Below, in pieces: positions 34,502 to 43,731 of a DNA stretch of 64,000 nucleotides. The translations under genes were made by a program, and so were the position numbers. The notes under the pieces are model-generated. The model saw only the letters and a program-made list of their open reading frames with translations, made no database searches and was not told the DNA's origin. The stretch comes from Dellaglioa algida DSM 15638 (lineage in GTDB: Bacteria > Bacillota > Bacilli > Lactobacillales > Lactobacillaceae): assembly GCF_001434695.1 (NCBI RefSeq), contig NZ_AZDI01000004.1:1-64000 (forward strand). The letters run 5' to 3'. Positions within the stretch are counted from its first letter, which is position 1; each line of letters begins with the position of its first letter.

Positions 34502-35413
34502 TTGGATGTCTACTTTAATCATGACGGCGGCGTGGGTGTGATTGGTGCCGATTCTTATGTAGAACCCGCTGTGAGTGCAAGTCAAAAAATCATTTCTAGG
34601 TTTGGTCATAAACGACATGAAGCACTGACCGTTAGCCAATCTGACAGTCGTGGGAAGAATCCTTTCCCCATTAAGTGGCGGATGGACGCTTTCTCTATTG
34701 ATGCATTACCGATACTAAATGAATATTCAAATCAAATAAAAATATCCAATAATAACGCAGTTGATGATTTAATCAATAAATTATCGGCCGCTGATAATCC
34801 CGTTACCTTGTTATTTACAGGTCCGTTGACCGATCTAGCACGTGCCATTCAGAAAGTCCCAAGCATTACAGAACATATCGACCAGTTACTTTGGATGGGT
34901 GGTTCTTTTGGCGAGACAGGAAATGTTGATGAACCTAGTCATGATGGCTCAGCTGAATGGAATGTCTTTTGGGACCCTGAAGCATTTAAAACCGTTTTAC
35001 ACACAACATTTCCTATTCGCTTGGTCAGTTTAGAGAGTACCATTCAAGTCCCTTTAACATCAGAAGTCAGAACAAACTGGGCGCTCGATCGCCAATATCC
35101 TGCAATAGATTTTATCGGACAAGGTTACGCACTTGTACCACCCTTGGTCCACCTGCCAAATAACTCAACCTACTATCTATGGGACGTTTTAACAACTTGC
35201 AGTTTAATTGATCCCAGTTTAGTTGACGTAACAACAATTAAAGCAGATGTTGTCACAACCGGTATGAGCCAGGGTAAAACGTTTATTACCTCTAATGGCC
35301 GTGATTTGTCACTTGTTAGTTCAGTTATAAATCCCGACCTTTTCTTTAAAACTATTACTAATCTAGCCAAATCAGCCCCAAACAAACCAGAAATTAAAGG
35401 AGTTCAACCATGA
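34502..35413 (+). CDS. Nucleoside hydrolase with an internal deletion in the active-site motif
   Basis: IU-nucleoside hydrolases split ribonucleosides into base and ribose and hold calcium with an N-terminal aspartate cluster (NHDGGVDDLVSL in this branch). Here the motif reads NHDGGV and then jumps to GVIGADSYVEPAV, normally found about 20 residues later. The acidic pair and the first helix are missing. The remainder is intact: NPFPIKWRMDAF, LLFTGPLTDLARAI, LLWMGGSFGETGNVDEPSHDGSAEWNVFWDPEA, LESTIQVPLTSEVR and NSTYYLWDVLTT. The length of 303 residues is about 20 short. The start is a TTG with GGGGGG upstream. The frame is otherwise open, so the loss is in frame and probably inactivating. The gene overlaps the next by four bases. 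Confidence 0.85.
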   Translation: MDVYFNHDGGVGVIGADSYVEPAVSASQKIISRFGHKRHEALTVSQSDSRGKNPFPIKWRMDAFSIDALPILNEYSNQIKISNNNAVDDLINKLSAADNPVTLLFTGPLTDLARAIQKVPSITEHIDQLLWMGGSFGETGNVDEPSHDGSAEWNVFWDPEAFKTVLHTTFPIRLVSLESTIQVPLTSEVRTNWALDRQYPAIDFIGQGYALVPPLVHLPNNSTYYLWDVLTTCSLIDPSLVDVTTIKADVVTTGMSQGKTFITSNGRDLSLVSSVINPDLFFKTITNLAKSAPNKPEIKGVQP

Positions 35414-35886
35414 CAAAAAAACGTGTTTATCTTGCCGGACCTTTCTTCAGCCCAGGCCAAAAAGAACGCTTAGATTTAGTAGCTAACCTTCTCAGTAAAA
35501 ATCCAACCATTGATGCTGACTCAATCCACTTACCGGGAAATGTTCAATATCCCGATGCAGAATTTGGTACATTTGAATGGCAAACGGCCACTTTTCAAAA
35601 TGATATCCGCCAAATTGATCAAGCCGATATTGTGGTTGCAGTCATTGATTACCAACTCGAAGAAAACAATAACGAAGCTGATTCTGGTACTGTTTGGGAA
35701 TGTGGTTACGCCGCAGCAAACCGTAAACCAGTCATTTTAGTTCGTCAAAACAAAGGTATCCCTTTAAATCTAATGTTGGCCGGAAGCTATACGGCAATGT
35801 TCGATGGTTTAGAAGATATGCAAAATTTAACAACCTACGACTTTAAAATTTTACAAAATAAATATGTGAATCTATCAATTTTTTAG
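35410..35886 (+). CDS. ntd: Nucleoside 2-deoxyribosyltransferase
   Basis: The enzyme swaps bases between 2-deoxyribonucleosides in salvage, a typical lactobacillal pathway. The 158-residue protein has the family motifs VYLAGPFFSPGQKERLD near the start, DIRQIDQADIVVAVIDY and the nucleophile glutamate region DSGTVWECGYAAANRKPVILV. The C-terminal N-LMLAGSYTAM fits the substrate-closing segment. The ATG overlaps the hydrolase stop (ATGA). Together with the divergent nucleoside importer it forms a complete uptake-and-exchange unit. Purine- versus pyrimidine-type specificity is not assigned. Confidence 0.92.
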   Translation: MTKKRVYLAGPFFSPGQKERLDLVANLLSKNPTIDADSIHLPGNVQYPDAEFGTFEWQTATFQNDIRQIDQADIVVAVIDYQLEENNNEADSGTVWECGYAAANRKPVILVRQNKGIPLNLMLAGSYTAMFDGLEDMQNLTTYDFKILQNKYVNLSIF

Positions 35887-35898
35887 CACAATTGACCA

Positions 35899-35930
35899 AA
35901 AAACACCTCAAAATTTTTGAGGTGTTTTTT
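35899..35930 (+). terminator. Terminator of the nucleoside salvage operon
   Basis: AAAACACCTCAAAA and TTTTGAGGTGTTTT form a perfect stem with a minimal loop and a T run. Confidence 0.85.
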
Positions 35931-35951
35931 ATTTAAATTTTTTCTATAATG

Positions 35952-36000
35952 CTACCCTTTCCTACTCTTTAACCATGAATACTACTCTTCCCTACTCTTT
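35952..36000 (+). repeat. Two imperfect pyrimidine-rich direct repeats
   Basis: CTACCCTTTCCTACTCTTT (35952-35970) recurs as CTACTCTTCCCTACTCTTT (35982-36000), a 30-base period, just before a parS site. No coding potential is seen; the meaning is unknown. Confidence 0.6.
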
Positions 36001-36022
36001 GACGTAAATTCGTAACATTTTT

Positions 36023-36038
36023 TGTTTCACGTGAAACA
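36023..36038. other. parS: parS centromere site (ParB/Spo0J binding)
   Basis: TGTTTCACGTGAAACA is a perfect 16-bp match to the bacterial parS consensus TGTTNCACGTGAAACA. It lies in the gap between two convergent genes. ParB binding here would help segregate the chromosome origin. Confidence 0.93.
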
Positions 36039-36041
36039 AAA

Positions 36042-36069
36042 AACCCCGAAGTCATATGACTTCGGGGTT
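36042..36069 (-). terminator. Terminator of the flavin reductase operon
   Basis: The 28-base perfect palindrome AACCCCGAAGTCAT/ATGACTTCGGGGTT runs into T residues on the minus strand. Confidence 0.85.
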
Positions 36070-36087
36070 CAAGTTTATCCAAATTAA

Positions 36088-36705
36088 TTATTTTGGTCTA
36101 ATCAACTTGTACTTCTCACCTATATTAGCATACTCCGGTCCGGCAAGCCTCGCTACCGGATTAAGCTTTTTTGCATCAATATACATTTTATCCTGGTCCA
36201 AAATATCATCCTCAATATGAAAATAGACCACTTCAAGAATAAACAAATCAGAAATAATCTCGCCATCATCCATGATAGGCACATGTTGGTTCAACACCAC
36301 TTCAAAACGGGCCTTAACACCCGCAACACCAGGTACAGAAACTAGGTTACTAGTTACCGTTTCTAATCCAAGTTCGGAAACTTCGCTCTCGTCTGATCCA
36401 AAACTTGCTGCACTTTGATTAACCAGTTCCATTAATTCTCGAGTTGGCAATTGAACAACAGCTTGTTTCGTTTTAACTATATTAGCGGCGGTATGTTTCA
36501 TGACGCCATCTTTACGACGATTAATTGAAATCGACATCAATGGCAATTTATCCGAAACAACGCTGAAAAAACTAAACGGAGCTAAATTAATTAGCCCCGC
36601 CTCGTTTGCACTAGTAACCCATGCTATTGGTCTTGGAATCAACGTTCCAGACATCAATTTATACTGATTTTTTGTTGATAATTCGTTACTATTAAATGAA
36701 ATCAT
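36088..36705 (-). CDS. Flavin reductase family protein
   Basis: A 205-residue FMN-binding split-barrel protein of the flavin reductase-like family. It shows YKLMSGTLIPRPIAWVTSANEAGLINLAPFSFF at the start, the flavin-contact segment PLMSISINRRKDGVMKHTAANI and VSVPGVAGVKARFEVVLN. These proteins bind FMN and often supply reduced flavin or reduce quinones. It follows the esterase gene by seven bases and is the third gene of a unit with a ring-cleaving dioxygenase. A role in quinone or electrophile defence is inferred from that context. Confidence 0.88.
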   Translation of the reverse strand: MISFNSNELSTKNQYKLMSGTLIPRPIAWVTSANEAGLINLAPFSFFSVVSDKLPLMSISINRRKDGVMKHTAANIVKTKQAVVQLPTRELMELVNQSAASFGSDESEVSELGLETVTSNLVSVPGVAGVKARFEVVLNQHVPIMDDGEIISDLFILEVVYFHIEDDILDQDKMYIDAKKLNPVARLAGPEYANIGEKYKLIRPK

Positions 36706-36712
36706 TTAGTCT

Positions 36713-37345
36713 TTATTCCTCAATTTTTAGTCTATTTGTTGCGACTAACCACTGCTCAGCATCTCTTAACTCTGATTCTGAAATTTGATGTGATTGTTCA
36801 GCTTCAAAACTTGTAAAATCAATATCAGCTTGTTGACAGAAATTCTTCAACTCACCAAAGTTTGATTTTGAGACAATGGGATCCAAAAATCCATGGGATC
36901 CCCAAATTTTGATATCACTTAAATCAATATCCGTTTTAACATCAGACGATAATACCATCGGATGTAGTAACACGGCCGTTTTAAACTTGGCCTGACCAGT
37001 TAATAATGAATAATAAGCAACGTTAGCGCCATTCGAATAGCCTAACACAATTAATTGTGCCGGGTCAAACGCGTACTCTACCGCCAACTCATCAATTACC
37101 GTCATTAACCATCTTGTTTCTACGGCCAAACTGTCCAAATCAAATCCACCATCTGGTAGATGGGCGAAATAACGTGTCAAATCATTCTCGACCAATCGCC
37201 CACGAATACCAATTTTAGGACTATCTGGTGCTAAAAAATCCGCAATTGATAGCAAGTCAGACTCTGTGCCACCTGTCCCATGTAACATCAGGACCGTAGC
37301 GTTGCCTGGCTTACCTGGTTTATAAGACGTAATCGCTTCTGTCAT
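36713..37345 (-). CDS. Alpha/beta hydrolase (MhqD-like carboxylesterase)
   Basis: The 210-residue hydrolase shows the oxyanion region VLMLHGTGGTESDLL, the nucleophile elbow VLGYSNGAN with the catalytic serine, the acid region HGFLDPIVS and a late histidine in SHQISESEL. This is the phospholipase/carboxylesterase group that includes MhqD of B. subtilis. MhqD and the dioxygenase MhqO are encoded together there and respond to quinones and catechol. Here the same pair is adjacent, with the dioxygenase stop two bases before this ATG. The true substrate is unknown. Confidence 0.88.
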   Translation of the reverse strand: MTEAITSYKPGKPGNATVLMLHGTGGTESDLLSIADFLAPDSPKIGIRGRLVENDLTRYFAHLPDGGFDLDSLAVETRWLMTVIDELAVEYAFDPAQLIVLGYSNGANVAYYSLLTGQAKFKTAVLLHPMVLSSDVKTDIDLSDIKIWGSHGFLDPIVSKSNFGELKNFCQQADIDFTSFEAEQSHQISESELRDAEQWLVATNRLKIEE

Positions 37346-37347
37346 AT

Positions 37348-38310
37348 TTACATCTTCTTATCTGAATTGAAATTAACCAAATGTGCTTCAATATCTGCAC
37401 GTTGGTCTTCTAAAAATGGTGGTAATTCCAAATGAATACCTGCTTCTTCATACGTTTCATCTTGCAAGAATCCAGGACCATCTGTTGCGATTTCAAATAG
37501 CACACCTTCACCGGGACGGAAGTACTCTGATTTGAAGTAGAAACGATCTACGAAACCTGAATCACTAAGACCGGCACTTTGAATCCGTTCAATCCAGTAC
37601 GCAAGTGATTCTTCGTCTTCAGTTCTAAAGGCAATATGATGAACTGTTCCGTAAGCTTGAATTTCATTTGGTAAAACGCGACTCTCTTCAATAATAACTT
37701 GAGCGCCGTGTCCACCTTCGTTCAATTCGTATAACGTGCGTTGGTCTTCAGTTGCAATTTTATCGAAGCCCATCAATTCCGTTAACACAATATCCATGCG
37801 TTCTGGGTAATCCACTGTAATAATAGTTGTTCCTAATCCACTAATTGCAAACATTTTAGGGATTGGGCTATATAAATAAGGTGTTCCGGCTTCTACGCCA
37901 TGGTTACGTTCGTCTGAAATTAATTGATATTGTTCATGATCAAAATCATAGAAATTCATTGTTCTGCTACCAAAGTTTGTTTGAATTTCATCATGTTCGA
38001 TATCATTATCATGGAATCGTTCTGCCCAGAAATCTAAGGCATCATCACTAGGAACTCGGAATCCGATTCTTGAAATACCATTTTTTCCTTTTGTACCTTG
38101 GAATAAACCGGGAAAATCAAAGAATGTAATATCCGTTCCTGCTGATCCCATATCATCTGTAAAGTATAAATGATACGTTCTAACGTCATCTTGGTTAACT
38201 GTTTTTTTAATTAAATGTAATCCTAAAATTTCCGTCATAAAACGGAACATTTTTGGTGAACTCGAAGTAATGGCTGTAATATGGTGTAATCCTAATAATT
38301 TTGTATTCAT
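37348..38310 (-). CDS. Ring-cleaving dioxygenase, glyoxalase/VOC family (MhqO-like)
   Basis: The protein has about 320 residues with two VOC modules, each with metal-ligand patterns: LLGLHHITAIT and YHLYFTDDMGSAGTDITFFDFP in the first, GTVHHIAFRTEDEESLAYW and FEIATDGPGF in the second. The family includes MhqO/MhqA/MhqE extradiol-type dioxygenases. The frame reaches 38370, but GGGGGC nine bases before the ATG at 38310 sets the start. It is the first gene of the esterase/flavin reductase unit. The usual MarR-type MhqR regulator is not adjacent; a LysR gene lies upstream but belongs with the divergent YeiH gene. Confidence 0.9.
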   Translation of the reverse strand: MNTKLLGLHHITAITSSSPKMFRFMTEILGLHLIKKTVNQDDVRTYHLYFTDDMGSAGTDITFFDFPGLFQGTKGKNGISRIGFRVPSDDALDFWAERFHDNDIEHDEIQTNFGSRTMNFYDFDHEQYQLISDERNHGVEAGTPYLYSPIPKMFAISGLGTTIITVDYPERMDIVLTELMGFDKIATEDQRTLYELNEGGHGAQVIIEESRVLPNEIQAYGTVHHIAFRTEDEESLAYWIERIQSAGLSDSGFVDRFYFKSEYFRPGEGVLFEIATDGPGFLQDETYEEAGIHLELPPFLEDQRADIEAHLVNFNSDKKM

Positions 38311-38418
38311 AATTGATGCCCCCAATTTATTTGATGAATTTAAAATATCACACTTACTAAAAGTAAGCAAGTTATTTATCCTAATTTCATTATAATTGAT
38401 GCAACGTTTTAATCATAA

Positions 38419-38432
38419 CAAAAGCGCTTACA
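38419..38432 (-). promoter_or_regulatory. Weak cre-like box upstream of the dioxygenase gene
   Basis: TGTAAGCGCTTTTG on the minus strand keeps the cre core but deviates at the last two positions that matter. It is about 110 bases before the dioxygenase start. Confidence 0.35.
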
Positions 38433-38448
38433 GTTTTAGATTAATTTT

Positions 38449-39270
38449 CTATGCTATAAATGAACCTGCTAATTGTGTCACAAATGTTTGGATTTGTTTT
38501 GGCAACTCATCCCTTGAAACAAGATAAAATTCGCGTTGATATTGTTTTGATAATGTCTTGACCGGAATCTCTGGGTAATCGGTTAATGCTGTCTGCGACA
38601 CAATTGACTGCCCTATTCCTTGTCTAAGTAGCTGAACAATTAACGAATTACTTTTAACCGTCATAAAGTGATCTAAGGTTAGATTATTTGCCTTTAGATA
38701 ATTGATTGAATAATGATAGACGCCAGAGCCCTGCTCCCTTAGTAACCACGGTTCCGTTGCATCCCCCGCCCAAACTAATTGATCCGTTGTTAACGACTGT
38801 CGTTTTATCTTTTTTTCCGTTAGCGGTTGTTCAATAAATCCAAAATCTAATTTATGTTGTTTTAATTGTTCCATAATTTGTGACGAATTAAGCACACTGA
38901 CTTCCAATTCCAACGGTTTCATAAATTCTTTATTTTTACGTAATAAATCAGGCAGCAAATACGCCGCGGTCGTGTGTGAAGCCGCAATTTTACAAGAAAT
39001 TTTCTGATTGCTATTTTGATGTTTTAGCGCAAACAAGTCTTGTTGCCATAAATCTAATAATTGCTGGGTTTGTTGATAAAGCAAGATGGCGCTCTCAGTA
39101 GGCACAATCTGTTGTCGCCCGTTTCTTTCAAACAACATGACGCCTAGCGTCTCTTCGAGTTGCTTAACTTGAACTGAGATCGTGGGTTGAGACAGGAATA
39201 ATAGTTGCGCACTGGTGGTAAAGTTTCTAGTTTCATATACTGATTTAAAAATTTCTAAGTTTTTAAACAT
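38449..39270 (-). CDS. LysR-family transcriptional regulator
   Basis: The protein has about 273 residues with the standard N-terminal winged helix (MFKNLEIFKSVYETRNFTTSAQLLFLSQPTISVQVKQLEETLGVMLFERNGRQ) and an effector-binding domain with ISCKIAASHTTAAYLLPDLL and DFGFIEQPL. GGAAG eight bases before the ATG at 39270 sets the start, inside a frame open to 39285. It is divergent from the YeiH-type membrane gene. LysR/YeiH pairs of this kind are widespread, and control of the neighbour is likely. The effector is unknown. Confidence 0.9.
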   Translation of the reverse strand: MFKNLEIFKSVYETRNFTTSAQLLFLSQPTISVQVKQLEETLGVMLFERNGRQQIVPTESAILLYQQTQQLLDLWQQDLFALKHQNSNQKISCKIAASHTTAAYLLPDLLRKNKEFMKPLELEVSVLNSSQIMEQLKQHKLDFGFIEQPLTEKKIKRQSLTTDQLVWAGDATEPWLLREQGSGVYHYSINYLKANNLTLDHFMTVKSNSLIVQLLRQGIGQSIVSQTALTDYPEIPVKTLSKQYQREFYLVSRDELPKQIQTFVTQLAGSFIA

Positions 39271-39308
39271 ACCAATCACTTCCATTCATTTTATTAATAG
39301 TTATTATT

Positions 39309-39320
39309 ATAAATATTTAT
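39309..39320. promoter_or_regulatory. Candidate LysR operator (ATAAATATTTAT)
   Basis: A perfect 12-bp palindrome of the T-N11-A type lies midway between the divergent LysR and YeiH-like genes. The surrounding sequence is very AT-rich, so chance is possible. Confidence 0.35.
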
Positions 39321-39377
39321 TTTATTAATCAAAATAAATCCGCTATAGTTAAGATACTATTTAGGAGGATGAACAAC

Positions 39378-40379
39378 TTGAAAAAAATAATTAACTTACT
39401 ACCTGGTTTTATTGTATCGTTAATAATTGGCCTAGCCAGTTATTTTATCGCTAAACTTTGGTTACCAATGCTTGGTGGTGCAACGATTGCTTTATTTATT
39501 GGTATTATTTTAGGCAACACTATTTTAAAACAGCCATCATTAACAGCCGGAACTAAGTTTTCTGAGAAAAGATTACTAGAATATTCCGTGCTTTTACTCG
39601 GCGCAACCATCACCTTCCAAAGTATCAAAGAAATTGGTTTAAATGGTCTCCTGTTCTCCTGTTTACAAATGAGTATCACAATTATATTTGCTATTTGGTT
39701 GGGTAAGAAACTGGCTTTTGGCGAAGGCACCTATTTATTGATGGCCGGTGGTAACGCCGTCTGTGGATCTTCTGCTATTGGTGCAATTGCGCCAGTTATC
39801 GATGCTGATAATGAAGAAACAGGTATCTCAATTACATTAGTTAATCTTATGGGAACCATTTTAATGTTAACTTTACCCATTATTGGAACGCTACTCTGGG
39901 GTGGTAATGACGTATTCAGAGGTGTTTTAATTGGTGGAACTGTTCAATCTGTTGGTCAGGTAGTTGCCAGTGCAACTATGTTGAATCAACATGTTATTGT
40001 GACTGCCACATTATTCAAAATCCTCAGAATCATTTGCTTAGTTTTCGTTATTAGTATTTTCGGTTATCTACACCATAAAAATCAACCTGCTCAACAAGCA
40101 TCCCAAGTGACAACAAAAAAATCAACCTTAGTTCCTTGGTACGTCATTGGATTCTTAACACTCTGCGTCCTTAACAGTTTACACTTTTTACCCGCTCCAA
40201 TTGGTGGGTTCGCACATTTCTTAAGCACTTGGTGTGAAATTATTGCTCTAGCCGCTATTGGCCTTCGTTTGAATTTACAATCACTATTCAGCCAAGGAAA
40301 ACGTTTATTACTTTACGCTGGTGGCATTATGCTCGTTCAAGTTTTATTAGCAATTGGTTTAATTACGCTATTATTTTAA
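39378..40379 (+). CDS. YeiH/UPF0324 family membrane protein, putative sulfate exporter
   Basis: The 334-residue integral membrane protein has about nine to ten helices. Family marks are GATIALFIGIILGNTIL, LLEYSVLLLGATITFQSIKEIG, the pore-like LMAGGNAVCGSSAIGAIAPVI and GGTVQSVGQVVASATML. The cytoplasmic basic loop is KILRIICLVFVIS. The TTG at 39378 with AGGAGG nine bases upstream is preferred; the ATG at 39369 is too close to that motif. The family is annotated as a putative sulfate or sulfonate exporter on limited evidence. It is divergent from its likely LysR regulator. Confidence 0.87.
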   Translation: MKKIINLLPGFIVSLIIGLASYFIAKLWLPMLGGATIALFIGIILGNTILKQPSLTAGTKFSEKRLLEYSVLLLGATITFQSIKEIGLNGLLFSCLQMSITIIFAIWLGKKLAFGEGTYLLMAGGNAVCGSSAIGAIAPVIDADNEETGISITLVNLMGTILMLTLPIIGTLLWGGNDVFRGVLIGGTVQSVGQVVASATMLNQHVIVTATLFKILRIICLVFVISIFGYLHHKNQPAQQASQVTTKKSTLVPWYVIGFLTLCVLNSLHFLPAPIGGFAHFLSTWCEIIALAAIGLRLNLQSLFSQGKRLLLYAGGIMLVQVLLAIGLITLLF

Positions 40380-40437
40380 AAAAATGACCCTATGATTTTG
40401 ACATATTTTCATGCCAAGTCATGGGGTCATTTTTTGT
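40380..40437 (+). terminator. Terminator of the YeiH-like gene
   Basis: AAAAATGACCC...GGGTCATTTTTT stem with extra pairing inside (TATGA/TCATG). It lies between convergent genes and probably also serves arcR. Confidence 0.8.
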
Positions 40438-40441
40438 TAAC

Positions 40442-41173
40442 TTATAATTTAAAGATACGCTCTTGCCGATCAAAACTCTGGTCAGCGAACCATCCCTCCA
40501 ATAAGGTTAATTGTTGTCGTTCAAAGATAAGTTCATCGTGTTTAGCCAAGCATTTAATGACCTGTCCCGTCGTTTCACGGGTGGTCCCACTAACTAGGGC
40601 CAGCTCTTTAATTGTGACGCGATATGGGATAATAACGTGCTTTTGGGTGAAATCAGCACCCAACTGTTCCGCCAAAATATTAATGGCTTGTACAATTCGA
40701 TTATGGGCGCTTGATGTTACCATTCTTTGAACTTGGTTCTCTGTAGCACTTAAAATTGTCGACATCTCTGTGATTGCTCGCGTGGCCATCAGAATATTTT
40801 GCTTTAATATCCGTTCAACTAGAGCCATTGGGAAATAAACGATTTGAATATCCGTCATTGCTCTAGCCAAGTATGGGTAGTTTTTATCACTTAATAATCC
40901 GCGATACGGAAATCCCAAGTCATTTTTGATATATGAATAGAAGCCAAAATCACCGTCGATATCAAATCGTTCAACCCGTATTACGCCTTCAATCAAAAAG
41001 TAAAACCGAGTGCGTTGATCCGTTTCATCAAAAAGAACTTGGCCTTTTTGAAACGACTTGATACTCATATTGTTCATTAGTAAATTCGCTTCTTCATCGG
41101 TTAACGTTTCGAAATCCGATAATTGTCTCAAATACTGCATATATTGGGGTATTGCTTCACTTTTCTGTCCCAT
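40442..41173 (-). CDS. arcR: Crp/Fnr-family regulator of the arginine deiminase cluster
   Basis: The protein has about 243 residues with a cyclic-nucleotide-binding-like beta barrel (about 25-120: GQVLFDETDQRTRFYFLIEGVIRVERFD) and a C-terminal winged helix (YRVTIKELALVSGTTRETTGQVIKCLA). No cysteine cluster for an iron-sulphur centre is seen. GGAGGGG six bases before the ATG at 41173 sets the start. It follows arcC on the same strand. In L. sakei the arcABCTDR cluster ends in a Crp/Fnr gene arcR, which is required for arginine induction. This gene has the same place and is very likely its equivalent. Confidence 0.88.
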   Translation of the reverse strand: MGQKSEAIPQYMQYLRQLSDFETLTDEEANLLMNNMSIKSFQKGQVLFDETDQRTRFYFLIEGVIRVERFDIDGDFGFYSYIKNDLGFPYRGLLSDKNYPYLARAMTDIQIVYFPMALVERILKQNILMATRAITEMSTILSATENQVQRMVTSSAHNRIVQAINILAEQLGADFTQKHVIIPYRVTIKELALVSGTTRETTGQVIKCLAKHDELIFERQQLTLLEGWFADQSFDRQERIFKL

Positions 41174-41301
41174 TTTGATCCCCTCCACTAACGACTAACT
41201 GACTCAAACTCTCTCCATCACTATTTTAACATGGATATCTATTGGCCACAATTAACTACCCTATCTTATGGACTATCCGTCCTAAGAGTACAAAAGGATT
41301 A

Positions 41302-42246
41302 TTAACCTTTCACAATAACTGTTCCAGCGTCGTTATCTAATAACTGGCTAATGTTTTCTAGAGATGTGACAATTGCGCGACCGTTTTGACTAGCTTCAAC
41401 GAATTCAATTGCAGCTTCAATCTTAGGTAACATACTTCCTTTAGCAAATTGATTTTCTTTAATATATGCTTTCAATTGAGAAACGGTTACTTCTTCTAAT
41501 TTTTCTTGGTTAGGTTTGTTGAAGTTAACGTATACATTGTCAACGCTTGTTAAAATAATGAGTAAATCAGCGTTTACTAATTCAGCTAATTTTTCTGAAG
41601 CAAAATCTTTATCAATAACTGCTTCTACACCGTGCAATTTGCCATTTTCTTCAACAACGGGGACGCCACCACCACCAACAGAAATTGAAATAACATCATT
41701 TTCTGTTAAACGATCAATTGTTTTATATTCTTTGATACCTGTTGGACGTGGTGAAGGAACGACACGACGCCAACCACGACCGGCATCTTCGACAAAGGTC
41801 ATCTCTTCATGAGCAGCCATTTCTGCCTTGGCCGCTTCTTCCGTAAAGAAAGGTCCAACTGGTTTTGTTGGGTTACTAAAGGCGTCATCATTTTGATCAA
41901 CAATAACTTGTGTCACAATAGTTGCAACCTCTTTATCAATCCCTTTTTCAGCCAGCGCATTATCTAATGCGTTTTGCATCCAGTAACCGATACTTCCTTG
42001 TGTCATTGCAACACAAGTATCTAATGGTAAAGCTGGATTCTTTTCAGAAACTGCAGCCGCTTGTTGTAATAATAAATTCCCAACTTGTGGCCCATTACCA
42101 TGTGAAATAATTAATTTATCACCTTTTTCAACGAATTTAACTAAATATTCAGCAGTTTCACGTAATGCCTGTTGTTGTGCCTCAGCGCTAGCATCCTTTG
42201 ATAAAATAGCATTTCCACCTAAAGCAATAACAATTTTTCTTGACAT
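41302..42246 (-). CDS. arcC: Carbamate kinase
   Basis: The enzyme converts carbamoyl phosphate and ADP to ATP, CO2 and ammonia, the energy-yielding last step of the arginine deiminase pathway. The 314-residue protein has the family signatures [54 protein letters not shown] and [14 protein letters not shown]. The frame runs further upstream to 42318, but GAGGAG with proper spacing places the start at 42246. It follows arcD closely. Confidence 0.95.
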   Translation of the reverse strand: MSRKIVIALGGNAILSKDASAEAQQQALRETAEYLVKFVEKGDKLIISHGNGPQVGNLLLQQAAAVSEKNPALPLDTCVAMTQGSIGYWMQNALDNALAEKGIDKEVATIVTQVIVDQNDDAFSNPTKPVGPFFTEEAAKAEMAAHEEMTFVEDAGRGWRRVVPSPRPTGIKEYKTIDRLTENDVISISVGGGGVPVVEENGKLHGVEAVIDKDFASEKLAELVNADLLIILTSVDNVYVNFNKPNQEKLEEVTVSQLKAYIKENQFAKGSMLPKIEAAIEFVEASQNGRAIVTSLENISQLLDNDAGTVIVKG

Positions 42247-42272
42247 AATAATCGACTCCTCTTTTTTATTTT

Positions 42273-43697
42273 TTAAACAACCATTCTTCCTGACGCAATT
42301 AACCATATTCCGACACAAGCGCCGATAACAATAACAATCGTCATACCAATTTCACCTTTTGATAAAAACTTCTCACCCTGTGCCTGTCTGGCTTTTCCGT
42401 AAAAGTAAATTCCTGGGATATAAGCAATTAAGCAGAGTAATAAGTAACTAACACCGGCCATGATAATACCGGAAATTTGGAATAATAAAGCAATTAAGCC
42501 AAATGTTAATTGCGCTTTGTTCCCCTTCTCATCAATGTGTTGAATTGAATATTTAACTTGATACATTGCTACTAAGATATAACAAACAATAATTGCAGCC
42601 GTACATAATGAATAGGCAAAGTTATATGCTTTATCTGTAAATAAAAGCGTGAATAGGAATAGTTGAATTAATCCTGCCGTTAAGACTAAAGCAAAAGTTG
42701 GGGCTTTTTTATCGTTAACTTTACCGAAGTAAGCGGGTAACAACTTGCTTCTTGTCATAAGTAACATCGTTTCTGCTGGAAGCATTGTCCATGACAACCA
42801 TGAACCTAAAATTGAAATAATTAACCCAATTCCGATAAGATAGCCACCAAATGGGCCAATCATTTCAACAGCGATATAAAGCATTGCTGGTTGATGAATT
42901 GAAGCTAATTGTGCTTGCGTTAAAATACCGTAAGGTAACATTGAGGCCAACACATAAATAGTCAATAAACTGATTAGTCCGATAATTGTTGCTTTACCGG
43001 CATCAGATTTTTTTTCTGCACGAGAAGATAACATTGAAGCCCCTTCAATACCAACAAAGACCCACATCATCACCATCATACATTTTTTAATTTGTAAGGC
43101 GACATCGCCTGCGGCAAAGTTATGGCTCATTGTGCCCCAGAAATTAGCTGAAAAAACATCGATCTTGAATAAGAATATAGCAACAACAATAAAGACAAAA
43201 ATTGGAATTAATTTGCAGACTGTAACAATTGCATTAATCGCAGCGGCGCCTTCAATACCACGGTTAACGAAGAAAGTTAACGCCCAGCAAAGGATACTTG
43301 CAATTAAAATTGAAGGGAGATTTTGACCCGATTTAAAGATAGGGAAGAAGTAGCCAACCGCACTCATTAGGATCGTAGCGAATGCCACGTTTCCTAACCA
43401 AGCAGACAACCAGTAACCCCAACCACTAATGAACCCAGCAAATGGGCCAAATCCTTTTTCAGCGTACGTAAAGATCCCTTCTAATTCTGGTTCTTTGTTC
43501 AACAGGTTATTTAATGAGAGTGATAACATTAAAATACCCACTCCGACAATGACCCAACCAATTAACGCAGGACCCGGTGCAGATGCATTGGCCAAATCAG
43601 ACGTTAATCCGAAGACCCCACCACCGATAGAAGAACTGATAACTAGCGCAACAAGCGCCATCAAACTAATTTTTTTAACTGTATTTTTTTCTTCCAT
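42273..43697 (-). CDS. arcD: Arginine/ornithine antiporter, APC superfamily
   Basis: A 474-residue membrane protein with about 12-13 helices. It has the APC glycine-rich first helix [15 protein letters not shown], then [42 protein letters not shown] and [27 protein letters not shown]. This matches the basic amino acid antiporters that exchange external arginine for ornithine. Position between arcB and arcC supports arcD. A strong hairpin upstream, between arcB and arcD, may lower its expression relative to the enzymes. Confidence 0.93.
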   Translation of the reverse strand: MEEKNTVKKISLMALVALVISSSIGGGVFGLTSDLANASAPGPALIGWVIVGVGILMLSLSLNNLLNKEPELEGIFTYAEKGFGPFAGFISGWGYWLSAWLGNVAFATILMSAVGYFFPIFKSGQNLPSILIASILCWALTFFVNRGIEGAAAINAIVTVCKLIPIFVFIVVAIFLFKIDVFSANFWGTMSHNFAAGDVALQIKKCMMVMMWVFVGIEGASMLSSRAEKKSDAGKATIIGLISLLTIYVLASMLPYGILTQAQLASIHQPAMLYIAVEMIGPFGGYLIGIGLIISILGSWLSWTMLPAETMLLMTRSKLLPAYFGKVNDKKAPTFALVLTAGLIQLFLFTLLFTDKAYNFAYSLCTAAIIVCYILVAMYQVKYSIQHIDEKGNKAQLTFGLIALLFQISGIIMAGVSYLLLCLIAYIPGIYFYGKARQAQGEKFLSKGEIGMTIVIVIGACVGIWLIASGRMVV

Positions 43698-43731
43698 AAT
43701 TCAACTGCCTACTTTCTTTATTAAAAATAAA

